DNA from: Cryptomeria japonica
Lineage: Eukaryota > Streptophyta > Pinopsida > Cupressales > Cupressaceae
DNA length: 64,000 nucleotides
Direction of reading: 5' to 3'
Assembly: GCF_030272615.1 (NCBI RefSeq)
Contig: NC_081408.1
Location: forward strand, 617,642,476-617,706,475
Within the stretch, counting starts at the first letter, position 1. Every line of letters starts with the position of its first letter. The notes below the pieces were generated by a model. It ran no database searches, was not told where the DNA came from, and was given only the letters and a program-made list of their open reading frames with translations. The position numbers and the translations under genes are program-made. This document shows, in pieces, positions 33,153-44,275 of this stretch.

Positions 33153-35882
33153 GAATTAGGCTTGAGTGGATAGAAATGTTGGCAAGATCGACATTGGCAC
33201 ACACCTTGAGGGGTGATGGACTGATGGAGGAAAAATGGATTTTAGATTGTGAGATTTGGATGGAGGAATAGCTTGGGATTTTGGGACATAAGGGCCCAAA
33301 ATGGATGAAGAAGGCAGTGGAGGAACAAATTTGAGAGGTTTGGATGGAGGAATAGCAACTTTGGATGCCAAGTTGGATGTTTCTCTAGGCTTCTGTGCTT
33401 CAAGGAGCCGCTTAGGGATCCAGATGGTTTTTGATTTTTCTTGTGGTTCCTTGGAGTGCATTGCTTGCACAAGGGATTTAGGAACCCATATATATTTTGA
33501 CTTTGCTTTATTTTGCTCAGTGGGCCTTTGTGGCCTTTTGGATATTTCTTTTTCTTTATAGATCATATTGTTCTTTGTTTTGACATGTCAATTATATTGG
33601 ACATGTTGATCCTTGAATACATGTGGATTGCTAGACTTATGACGTTTACACTTGGCATCCAAATTGCTTGGAGGGGGAAAGGAATGCATGGATGGATATG
33701 AATGAAATGGAGTTATTTTGGATTGATGAAATTTACTCAAGGATGTGTGCCTTTGCTGACCTTGCATAAAGGAGGAAGGGATATAAGGACCTAAGATGGA
33801 TGGAAGATATGAAGCGGAAGGTGTATGTTTTGATTTTGATGGAGGGATACCAACGTCTTGAGAGTGAGTTGTGTAGACATGACCCTTAAGATATTCTTTG
33901 ATATGGAGGGATTCTTTCTCATGAAGGTCTACTCCTTTTCCTTTATGGATATCTTGACTTGTAGGATACTCTTTTCTTTGGGAAGAAGACGCGAGTCCAT
34001 TATGAGGTGGATATGATATGAGAGAAATAATGAGATCTTGGAGTGGATCGGATTGCACCAAAGTGGAAGAACCCATTGTGCATGTCGAGGGTTCATGAAC
34101 ATCTTGCACTGACATGTTAGAATCATGAGGGGGATTAGGATCATGAGGGTGACTAGGATTGTGTAGTGGACATGGTTCAATAACAAGCTCTTCAAGAGAT
34201 GGAATGGGAGAAATAATGGGATCATCAAAAGAAATGCAATCTTGGAGTGTATATGGAGCATTAGGACAAGGAGATGGAGGAACAAGTGGATCTTGTGGAG
34301 GATCTGAAGGAATAATTTGATCTTGACAAGGAGGAAGATCATTGGAATCCTCTTTAAAGGTGCTTTGCTCTTGAATTTTAATGGGATCATCGGAAAGGAT
34401 GGAAGGGATATCTGGAATGTCAATGGGATTTGAAAGGACATTATGTTCATGAAATGGAAGGGGATCCTTTGGGATTTGATGAACTGGGATATCTTGATCT
34501 TGCCCAGGGAATGGAGTGTCAATAGGACTTTGGATAGGATGGACAAGAATAGGGGAATTGTCATGAGTGTCTGGGAAGATGGGATCTTCGTCAACAATTG
34601 GATGGGATGATAAGGTTTCGGGATCTTGATCTTGATTTTCTTTAGGACTCATTTCTTCATGCTCTAAATTATCCTCTTGACATGAGGTTGGACTTTGGAT
34701 ATGCATGGAGGATTCTGATAAGGAATCAATGTTTTGGCATGAAGGGGATGCACTTTGAACATTTGTGATGGATTTTGGCAAGGAATCAATGCTTGAACAT
34801 GAGGAAGAGGGACTTTGAATGGGGTCCTCTAAAACAGGTAATGGCAATAAAGTGCATGGTGGCATTGGGTCTTGTATTTCTGAAACATGACAAGGATGTG
34901 CATCATGAATTGGATTATCTTGGCAATCAATTATGGATAGCCCTTGGGTAATTGTGTCCTTGGGTGTATTGTTTGATGAGGACAATATAGAAGGTTCTTG
35001 TAAAACTTCTAAAGGTGTAGGGATAGATTCCACTAGAGAGTCAATTTGTTTGCGGGGAGATGAGGCATTGCTAGACATAAGTGTATTATCTTGATCTTCT
35101 TCAAAGAATTCACTTGGTAGTTTCCTTAAGATCATTGCAATAAAGCCACCTTTCTTTCGAGGTTTTGACATGATTGGATCTGGAATTTGAACTTGTTTTT
35201 GGTTTGATGTCATGTTTTGATATTGGACTTGGTTCAATTGTTCTGTCATGTTTGAAACTTGGGTTCATGTGTGCTGCAACCTTTGTTTTTGAATGTTTGG
35301 TTGTTGTTGTCGACATTGATATTCCACCATTGGTTGAACCATTTGTTGACATTGTATAGTTGGTTGGACATATTGTTGAAATTGGAAGATTGATTGTGTT
35401 GGTTGCATATGTTGGACAATTGGTTGTGATGGTTGAAAATCTGATTGATAGTAAACACCTTCTTGTTCTTGTTGTGGAGGCACATAATGTTGAAATTGAT
35501 GTTGTCTCTTTTCTTGAAATTGTTTCATGATCTCTATTTGGGAGAGGAGAGCTGGTATGTCTGATCATTCGATAAGAGACCTTACATCAATTGGCTCAAT
35601 ATTTGGATTTTGACCTGGAAGTTTTCGAAACATTTTGGACATTTGTGATCTATTCTTCGCAATGTTTTTCACTCTTTGTTCCAAAATCTCATTTTCTTGA
35701 GCTAGTTTCTCCTCTAGTTTTTGTATTTGGAGACTTGTTTCATCATAAAAAGTTTGATCAATATTGCCTTGTTGTTGGGTTGGATAGAATTGTGATTGCA
35801 TTGTCGGTTGATATGTCAAACTTTGTTGCATCATTGGTGCTTGGAACCTTGTTTCAATAGACATGTCACTATGCAAATGCAA
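33153..35882 (-). pseudogene. Element B sense ORF, Pro/Gln/Ser-rich protein of unknown function
   Basis: From ATG 35882 to TAA 33153 one frame spans 910 codons with only three internal stops, all TGA (near 35565, 35265 and 33588), and no frameshift. The N-terminus has a coiled coil (LQIQKLEEKLAQENEILEQR) and a Gln-rich part. A basic segment SKPRKKGGFIAMILRKLPSE follows, then ~400 residues rich in Pro, Ser, Ile and Asp (SILSD, IPSDPP types). The C-terminus repeats an IWVPKSLV/IWIPKRLL motif and ILGPY[IV]P. It lies where gag normally sits, but I see no gag core or zinc knuckle. I do not recognise the family. Confidence 0.6.
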
Positions 35883-37932
35883 TATTTTTGGAATTTTTCA
35901 AGGATAATATATGATATGCAACTAAATGCGAACTAAATGAATGAAAATGCAATCTATGGCAAGAATGCAACCTATGTTTTTGTTTGTTTTTGAATATTTT
36001 GACAAACTTTTTGGAATGCAAACCTAAAGACTCAACCTTGGGAAGTTGAAATGAAGCCAAGACCTCAAAGGACAAAAGGATCAAGTGACAAAAGGACAAA
36101 ATGACAATGTCTCCCCTACTATGCTTGGATACTAAGCTAGGTTTGACCAAATGATATTGATGACAAAAAGACAAAAGTTTGATAAGGTCTAGACTTCTTA
36201 ACAATAACTTAGGGTTTATCAAAGATTTGGATTACTCAAGTATGACAAAACCTAGTTTTGACACTATATGCAAAGGGACAATTACTATGCAAATAACCCT
36301 AATATGATATGATAATGACCTAAGCTTGATGAAGAGACCTAGGGTATGCAATGTATGAAAATGGTATTACTCTAATGCAAGAGGACACATGCAAATGGAT
36401 GACCCTTATTAATATGCAAAGGAATATGACTTAGGTGAAAACCTAACCTTGGTACTTGACAATGAACTTTGCAAAATGCAACCTAGGATGAACCTAAATG
36501 TAAGTGACATGAATGTTGAGACAAGATTTTGAACAATGTTTGCTAACCATGTTTGAAGATGAGTTTTGAATCTTGTTGAACTTTTGTTGGATGAATGTCT
36601 CTTGTGTTTAACCTTGTTTTGAATCAATTTATCTTGTTTTTGAAATGAGATGCAATTCAACTTTTGACAAACAAAGAAGACAAGATATTTCAACTTAGAC
36701 TCAAGAAAATCATGCTCATTCACACATTTCTTATGGTAGGCAAGGACATTAGGTACTTGAGAGGTAGACTCATTATGAGATTCAAGGAGAATACATAGAT
36801 GCTTGACCCCACGGGCTCCCCTCCACGGCACTCACTTCTCAGGGCAGCCAAGCATCAGTCCCCATGGAAATCTCCCCATGGCGAACTTAGTATTTCTTCC
36901 AAGTATCCGAATTTGTCCTTCTCAAGCAACTAGAAGGGTTTTTGGCCTCTAAAATCAAGGTGTGTAGTAAGGATTTCTGTTAAGCGTTACTCCTTGATGT
37001 CACGCAAGCGTGATTGAGACATTAAGCCCATCAAGATACCAAACAAATGTAGTCGCGCAAGCATGATTTAGACCAAGAGGCCCTACTTAGATGTTGATAT
37101 GAGAAAGAGTTCAAGGGTCATCACTTCCCAAGTAACTGCAATTCCCATGTAACACTTCCTTCAAAACTTTTGCTCATCGGGTATTTTTTTTATAGTGAGT
37201 TAGAATGCCAAGGAATTCTAGCCATACTCACTTTGGGTCGTTCCCTTCTCACGATTATCACTTGCTTGCAAAAGCAAAGTGGTCGGAAAGGCAGGCCCTC
37301 TAAAGGAGACACACAATCAAAGACAAAAGCATGGTATCGAAGATCTGGATTTCTGATCACCCTAAAAGGATGAGAGCATACTCTCCTACCCCAATGTCAC
37401 ACTCAACAATCAAAGCAAAAACATGTTCATTCCAACCTATTAGAAATCACTAGGTGCCTAAAACATTTAAAGACAAACACCAAGTTTTATTGTTTCTCCA
37501 AGGCAACCTGCAAAACCCAAGTTAGAAGTTTGATTTCTTGTCTTTGACTATCGATTCTGCATAACACATGTTAGTAGTTTGATTTATTGTCTTTGCCATG
37601 CGTATGCCAAGATTCTGCACAGATAATTAGTACCAAAATCCAAAGCACAGAAAATAGAATGCAAAAACTAAACAAATTTCAAATAAAACACTGCATTTTT
37701 ACCCTTGTTCTAGACTTTACACAGGCGCAGAACCCATGACACAGGCACATAACTCATAACACAAGCGCAAAATGTCTCTAACACAAGTGCATAATGCTTA
37801 ACACAGGCGCAGGATGCAGGACATGGGCGCAGAAGTCTCCAGAAAACTCTGCACGACCCTGTTTTTGGGTTTTTGGCCTGCAAATCAACTCAAAAGCACT
37901 CAAAAACACAATAAAGGGATTAGAAGGTTAGT
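35883..37932 (-). other. Element B leader between primer site and sense ORF
   Basis: About 2 kb without a supported gene. It contains many TGACAAAA words (36040-36260) and a GC-richer part with CCCACGGGCTCCCCTCCACGG and CCCCATGG repeats (36808-36880). Frames reported by simple scanning here are short and share no homology that I can see. Confidence 0.5.
37720..37832 (-). repeat. Iterated ACACAGGCGCA motif, 5' side of B
   Basis: Five to six copies of ACACAGGCGCA and variants (ACACAGGCACA, ACACAAGCGCA, ACACAAGTGCA) occur near 37723, 37741, 37760, 37781 and 37801 at about 20-bp spacing. The last variant is near 37821. It is about 120 bp inside the LTR, next to the primer binding site. Confidence 0.65.
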
Positions 37933-37951
37933 GTTCATGTCGGGTTAACCA
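37933..37951 (-). other. Primer binding site of element B
   Basis: The minus strand reads TGGTTAACCCGACATGAAC, five bases after the LTR end. It is one base from the A site over its first 15 positions. Confidence 0.7.
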
Positions 37952-37956
37952 ATTAA

Positions 37957-39473
37957 TGTCGCATAGGAAATAGGAAATCATCACAAGCAAATATCAACAT
38001 GCTAATCATTAGCTCAATTGCAATGATCTATCCTAAACACATTCAATAGAGACATGAAATAAAAACATTCAAAAACTACAAATTAAGCAAACCAAAGGTA
38101 TGATTTGAATGCTCCTTCATGCGGCTCCATTGTTCTTCTTTCCTCTTCAAATAGTTTGGTTGTGGATCTCACCTACAAGTGCACATACATGATTGAAAGC
38201 AAGTAGACAAGATTATTGATCAAGAGTACTAGAAATTTGATAGTCTGATTACCAATTATCTTTGATTGATGAAGATCATCCAATTTATAGAAGAATTGGA
38301 GAGATGACAAGATTAGCATGATTCAATTCAAATGGAAATTGCAAATCAATTATGTCAATTATGACAAATTATGACAAATTATGCACTTTCTATGCAAAAT
38401 TTGTTGATTGATAATTTATGACAAATTATGACAACTTCTATGTCAAAATTGATTGATTATCAATTATGAAAAATTTATTACAAATTGACATGTCATTTCC
38501 ATGAATTTAGGAGAGAAATAGGAGGAAATTGAAATTAGGAATTAGAAAATTAAGAAATTAGGAAATTGATGGAAATTAGAAATTAGGTAAATTAATTAAT
38601 AATTTGTCATTTATTAATTAATTCACAGAGGAATAATTAGCCAATTAAATGAACATTTAATTGCAATGAGAAGACTTAGGATAAATAAAACATTTATTAA
38701 TCCTAAAGGAAGAAATGACACACACAAGGTTAAATGATTAAATCACGAAACCCTAGAAGATGAATTAGGTCTTGATGAAAGATAATTGACTCGATCATGA
38801 TTTGATTTTGGATTGATAAATGACCAATGTGATAAATGATTTGATTGAGAAAATGCACCAATTGATGAGGAACAATGACAAATTGATCCAAATTGACATA
38901 TTTGAGACAGACAACGATCGATGACAAATCAATCATAAAATGACAAGATCGAACAAGATGACAAGAGTTGATGATAAATAGATTGCAAAATGACAGGATT
39001 GAAAATGACCATGATCAATGACGAATTGATCGCAAAATGACAAGATCAAACATGACAACGACTAATGACAAATCGATCGTTAAACGACAAGATTGAAGGA
39101 TTGATGATAAATCGATCACCAGATGACAAGATTGATAAGAGGACAAAGATTGATGACAAATTGATCGAAAGATTGACAGGAGGACAAAACCCTAATTAGG
39201 ATTGACGATGTCCAAAATGATGACAAATAAGCACGCACATTGATGCAATAGGATAAGATCGATTAAAATCATGACTGGATAGTGTTGTCGACAAGACCAA
39301 ATTCGAGAGCGAGATAAATGAAGAATGTAGAAGAATGACTCGATGTTCGCAAATGATAAAAACCAAGTACGAATCATAGGAGAAATGTTAATGCGACACA
39401 AAAACCTAAAATGAGGCAATGGGAAAATGTTAAAGTATGACTCCGCAAGCGTTGACCTTTTTAGGTGTCTACA
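37957..39473 (-). repeat. Element B 5' LTR
   Basis: 1,517 bp, matching 26835-28306. It has an extra AT-rich segment of about 45 bp (38536-38586) built from AAATTAGGAAATTGA-like words, the TATA box at 38280-38290 and the ATCGAT repeat array. Followed by the duplication GTTTT. Confidence 0.9.
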
Positions 39474-39760
39474 GTTTTATTCCTATTCATATTCTTTCTC
39501 CTCTTTCTCTAAACTTTGATGAAGAAATAGGTGAAAATGTTATTCATAATGGTAGTAAAACTCTTAATGCTTCTGATAGCAAGTATGAGTATGTTGATGT
39601 GAACACACATTTATCAACAATGTTTTCACAAACCCTAATCCTAGCTCCTAGAATCTCACAAAGTGACTTACAACATGAGCATAGTCCTTGTTTTGATCTT
39701 GTGATAACTCCATCTATTGTGCTCAATATCGCTCCTCTGGCATGTTTCTTGCCTTCCTAA
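39474..39760 (+). pseudogene. Element A polyprotein tail after the B insertion
   Basis: Once B is removed the frame joins from SPNHNFHKTCDG (26826) across GTTTT to IPIHILSPLSLNFDEEIG and ends at a TAA at 39758-39760. The tail is ~95 residues with no recognised domain. The rejoined frame independently supports the B boundaries. Confidence 0.65.
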
Positions 39761-39819
39761 AATAGTGATCAACAAGATTGGGAGGCGTATGTCATGCTAG
39801 ATTAGCATTACTAGCACTG

Positions 39820-39857
<38 letters not shown>

Positions 39858-40407
39858 TTCTTTCTCTATTTGTGACTATTCTTCTATGTGTATCCCTGTT
39901 CTTCTATTATTCTCTTAATGCCTAATTGAGGACAATGCAAAGCATTGAGATCTTTTTCTTGGTCTCTTTCATGTTGACTCAGAAGACATCCTCTCTTCCC
40001 TTTCTTCTAAGGTAGTGTCCTTCTTTGGGGAATGAAGATTATTGTATGCATGTACATACATGATATACATGAGTTATCATACAACATACTAACCCCGAGG
40101 AAAGTGACACTAACTCATGTTTTGTGTTAATTTTCCTTGGGTTTATACCTCGATTGGGGGCTAAATCCTTGTGATAAAATGCTCCCTCCTTCTCTTTCTC
40201 TTGGGTGTATCCCATCTTAAAGAAATCGCTCCCAATAAGGTGAGTACAATCTCTTTAATGTGGGGGCATAGACTCCACTCATATTTTCCTTGTGATACTT
40301 AGAATTACTTAGTGAACTTTTTTTTGCTTTTTAATATTTGTATCCTTGCTCGCATGACTCATAGTGAAGGGAACTTTTCTACTTGTAGTCTGTTGTTCAC
40401 CAAAACT
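39761..40407 (+). other. Element A 3' untranslated part
   Basis: No gene is seen. A pure (TC)n run lies at 39822-39855. The rest resembles 3' leader sequence, with GATTGGGGGCTAAA near 40150 that looks like an internal polypurine-type word. Confidence 0.5.
39822..39855 (+). repeat. (TC)n microsatellite
   Basis: Seventeen uninterrupted TC dinucleotides, just past the element A polyprotein stop. Confidence 0.95.
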
Positions 40408-42230
40408 GGTTAACCCAAGTTCACCTGCAATTTATCTATGAAATAGACAGTTTCGATCTATGAAATACTTCAGGGCTTGAACAACATAACAAGGATACAA
40501 ATCCTTCTACTCTTTAGGCTCTACAAAACCCAGGTGGGTGTACCTTTGATGCATAAGATTAGACCCTCTACACACAAGACATAAAGCATCAACAAAAGTA
40601 GATAGATCTCATTAAAGGTTCAAAAACAAGGAGGGTACTATAGATAGGCTAAATCTACATTGAGAACTCAACAATGTTTGAATCATGAGATGGATTGAAC
40701 ACTACCACAGAATAGAAAACAAAAGATATTCTGATTTTGGATTTTAATTTTTTTTGCAAATAACTTCTAATTGTAATAGATCAATGCCTTCATCTGGGAA
40801 TAGAGTCAACAGAAATGGCCACAAATGAAATCCAAGCTGCATATCAGATTCACTGAAAGGTATCCCTGTATTAATGCTTGACATTAATACATTCTAAACT
40901 TCAAATCAAAAGATCATACATATCCAAACATTAATTCAGTTTCATAATTTCTGCTCATAGAATTTAAATCCCTTATGTAAAAGATGCCTAAGAACAAGAA
41001 TTACACTCTCCCTTGGAGAGGATAAATTCAAACTCCCTTGAGGATTGAATTTATTGAAATTGAAAAATGCCTGAAGACAATTCGATGGAAATGTATATGA
41101 CCTACATATATATGACCTACAACTAAGAATTTACAGCTAATTGTATCTATTCAATGATAGAAGAATGAGAACATCAACAATTACAACCCAGAAAATTAAA
41201 ATGCATAAGACTAGAACCCCTCTTGGAAATCTCCCTTAGAGAGTTTCTCAAAAATTAGAACCCTCACAAATGAGAAGAACTGAGAATATAAAGAGGAGGG
41301 AAAAGATCAGATCTGCATCACCATTTGCCAAGTGTCCTCTTTCCCCAACTAAAAAATAAATATTTTCATCATTCCCATGAAAACTGCTCTCAAAATATCT
41401 GAGATCTATTGAAACTGATAGCAAAAATAAATTCCTCATTCCAAGATCTTTCCAACGACATATAATATGTCTATATTTGAGCAAAAATACTCCTCTAGTG
41501 AATTAATCTCGGATGCACCTCTCCACAACTAGTCATTTAAATTTTTGAATTTTACACTATACCTGGGACTATATTAATTAACTTTGATTTTTGCCCAATT
41601 TTCAACCTGCGCTCCACCACGTGGCACCATACGATTTTCTCATGAGTCCTCTAGGATGACACCTCATCTGCCACTTGTGCACGGTTGGACTGCCACATGT
41701 CACAATCTGATTCGCCCATGGATACACTTGGGTGCTACCTAGCCTGCCACTAGATCACCACCTCACCAGTCACCATGTCGCAGGGGTTAACTATCGCACA
41801 TCTTTTTGTTGTGGTATAATGACAATCATTGGATCTTCCTCGGACCTGCTCGACCTTTTACACCTAATTTTCTCATCTGTCAGGCCCACCATTTAGTCTC
41901 CAAGTCATAGGGATTAAAGTTCGGATGCATTTCCACTGCAGTATAGCGATGGCCACTAGATCATGTGCAACTTGCTCACTTGTTAATTCACCTTTCCACT
42001 GCAAAATTTGGTTGCCTCGAGATTCATGCACACGCGTGGGGTCCATCGGATCGCCAGCTACCTCTTGCCAAAAGCCTTTAAGCTTTGACACAGTAGATGT
42101 GTGTGGGCTTGTATTTAAATATCAAATATTTCCCTCTCACTGTGAATGTGGGATAAATGTCTTTGCATATTCTCCTAGTCTATTCATTCGTATCTACCTA
42201 AAACTTTCTAAAGTTTAGTTTTTTCAACGC
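40408..42230 (-). repeat. LTR-like block related to the T1 LTR
   Basis: The stretch ATAACAAGGATACAAATCCTTC through GGTGGGTGTACCTT (40475-40550) aligns with T1 LTR bases 9880-9950. The GC-richer part (41590-42060) has words like the T1 127-bp modules (ACACGCGTGG, CATTGGATC, CCACTAGATC). A TGGTGAACAACAGACTAC sequence on the minus strand at about 40404-40387 could be a primer binding site next to the edge. I could not find matching ends or a target duplication. No coding content. Confidence 0.4.
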
Positions 42231-42239
42231 CTCCATCTC

Positions 42240-42995
42240 ATGGCAAGGGGATTAGCAGGGAGAAATTCGTTTACACCTATAGATTGCTTTGGTTTGAAAG
42301 TTTCTAATGTTCATGCCTCATGCACCTCCACTTCAAAGTCCACACAACAGTGGAAAATGCTGGCAGAGGTCATGGATTTGGTTCTGCACCTGCCAACGCC
42401 TTTGCTGGAGGTTTCTAAATGCTCCTCCAAACACCACGTAGAGGGGAATTTGGTTTTAAACCCACTAATCTACATTTTCTTGAGGTTTTAATGCCTTTAC
42501 CCATCTCATGCCACACATGGAGGACTGGTAAAGGTTGTAGAATTTGGGCTTTACACTAGCCAATGACATTTGCTTGAAGCTTCAATGCCCTTTACCCATG
42601 CACGCAGGGAGGAGGCCAACAAGGATCGTGGAGCTTGGTTTCACACCTAGTAACATACATTTACTAAAAGTTTCAAACACCTTTCAGCCATCTGTAGCCT
42701 TTTCACTAGCCATGACAAAGGGGGATTTGGCATTAAATTTGCCAATTGCATTTGTTTGGAGGTTCCAAATTCCCAATGTCTTCATTTCATTAAATACCTT
42801 TCTGGCCTCTTCTACTTTACCTAGCCCGACAAGTCCATGCATTATTGGGCAATGTGGCATCTCATTAGAAATATGGCCAGCAACTTCCAGTTCATCAAAC
42901 ACCTTTTTTTTTAATGGCTTATACATTTTCATTTCAGATATATGTCCATCAATCCATAGATGACAAGTAAAAATGAAGTCGCCTCTCACTGTCGC
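42240..42995 (-). pseudogene. Degenerate pentatricopeptide-repeat (PPR) relic
   Basis: PPR proteins are organelle RNA-binding factors. The longest open piece (42989-42684) contains KVEEARKVFNEMKTLGIW, a typical PPR helix pair. Further left, degenerate copies of an SFKQMSLASVKP motif recur every ~80-110 bp (near 42747, 42659, 42571, 42476, 42398 and 42287), as expected for 35-residue repeats with indels. Stops and frameshifts are frequent. It sits next to the LTR-like block inside element A, so it was probably captured or inserted with it. Confidence 0.5.
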
Positions 42996-44260
42996 ATTGG
43001 CAAATTGCAGTTGAGTTGGTATTAATATGCATTTCTATGAATTAAGACAATTTCGCCATGAAATCAACACTTATATGAGCCAGGTTGGGCCCCAAAGTGG
43101 GTCTGACTAATTTTTTTTTCGTTTTCATTCAACTGACCCTTGAAATGCCTCAGGTACCTCGAACATGCCTCTGGAATTGATTGGCACAGTTTATTGATCA
43201 TTAAAACTCAATCTGCGACTGTCAGACAAATGTGTCACATTTTCACATTTAAACCCAAAGATGCAATTTTAAAACTAGTCAGAACACCTTCCCGGACTTC
43301 ACAAACTGATAGGCATGTACTCTGATATATGGGCATTCACTCTGTGAAACCATTTCTCAAGATGAATCCCAGGTGAACAAATATTAATGGTCAAAGATGA
43401 TGAAATGGCTCTGTCAGCACTATGAACCTGATAAAATCAATGTGCAGGGACCTCAAAGTGCACACATTAAAAATATCAAATGGTCTCCGTAGATCCCCAA
43501 ATCTGGGGCATAGATACTTTGAAGTACAAGTAAGACCGTGGAATGTTTAGTTTGACCAAAAGGCTGACTGGGTGCAAATGGTGAGCTCATGAAAATGGCA
43601 ACTTAAAAAGATGCAACAATGAAAGTGCATAAAACTCAATAAAATGGCTCAAGAAACCCTCTTGGCAAACTAATCAAACAGATTGGCTATGACTTGAAAC
43701 TTGGCATGTGGACTCACCTATATGCATAGAATTCAATGCACTTTGAATTTCAACATGACAATGTACTGGTCAAAAGTTATAGGCGCTCAAAGTAGGCCAC
43801 TTAATAAAATCTGAATATGTGCACAAAACAACTTTCAGTCCACCGCTTGAAATGGGTACTTGATAAACTGATCCAAACTGAAATTTGAAAGTTGTAGAAC
43901 ACTTCATAGGCCAAATGAAAGATGTACAGTAAGATTCCAAGGCTTTACCACTTAATAATCAACTTGCTCCATTTTGCACTTCTTCAAAATAGGCCTATCA
44001 GGTTGACTCATTAGGTGGTCCTTTGAAAGTGCAGAGCAAAATTTTGAAATGGGCCTCTCAAAATAGTCAAATTTTATGAGTCCCAACACAGTCATGGTTC
44101 TCCCCTTCTTGATCTTCCCTTTTACTTTGTCAATCAAAGTCATAATATCCTAAGTTCACTGGGGGCTTGGAACATCTTGCCTCCTTGATGTGGTAAAAGT
44201 CTTTCAATTTTGTTTCCTTGTACTTTACCGATAGTATTGGCATATGCTTATACTCCCGTT
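42996..44260. other. Element A 3' internal region, non-coding
   Basis: No gene is supported. The segment 43380-44140 contains AAATGGCT and TGAAAGT words and leads without a break to the polypurine tract. The right edge of the LTR-like/PPR block lies somewhere around 43000-43350 and is not resolved. Confidence 0.4.
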
Positions 44261-44275
44261 AAAGTGGGGGCTAAA
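44261..44275 (+). other. Polypurine tract of element A
   Basis: AAAGTGGGGGCTAAA directly precedes the 3' LTR start TGTACTATCC. Confidence 0.75.

Larger units (their letters stand above)
26835..39473 (-). mobile_element. B: 12.6-kb non-autonomous LTR element with a mobile-domain gene
   Basis: Direct LTRs at 26835-28306 and 37957-39473 begin TGT and end ACA on both strands. The 5-bp duplication GTTTT is at 26830-26834 and 39474-39478. The primer binding site (37951-37933) and polypurine tract (28307-28322) set the minus orientation. The internal region holds a long sense ORF (35882-33153) and an antisense plant-mobile-domain ORF (29126-30931). I find no RT, integrase, RNase H or protease. About 5 differences in 105 bases of LTR suggest ~95% identity. 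Confidence 0.9.

Noticed and set aside
33929-34597. 222-aa minus frame overlapping the B sense ORF
   Set aside because: It is a Leu/Ile/Phe-rich shadow in another frame of the 910-codon ORF.
37720-37832. Regular ~20-bp spaced repeats that could be mistaken for a CRISPR array
   Set aside because: Repeats are 11 bp with ~9-bp spacers, degenerate, inside a plant retrotransposon, and no cas genes are present.
41925-42218. 97-aa plus frame rich in Cys and Ser
   Set aside because: It lies in the LTR-like block and overlaps an opposite-strand frame; no conserved motif.
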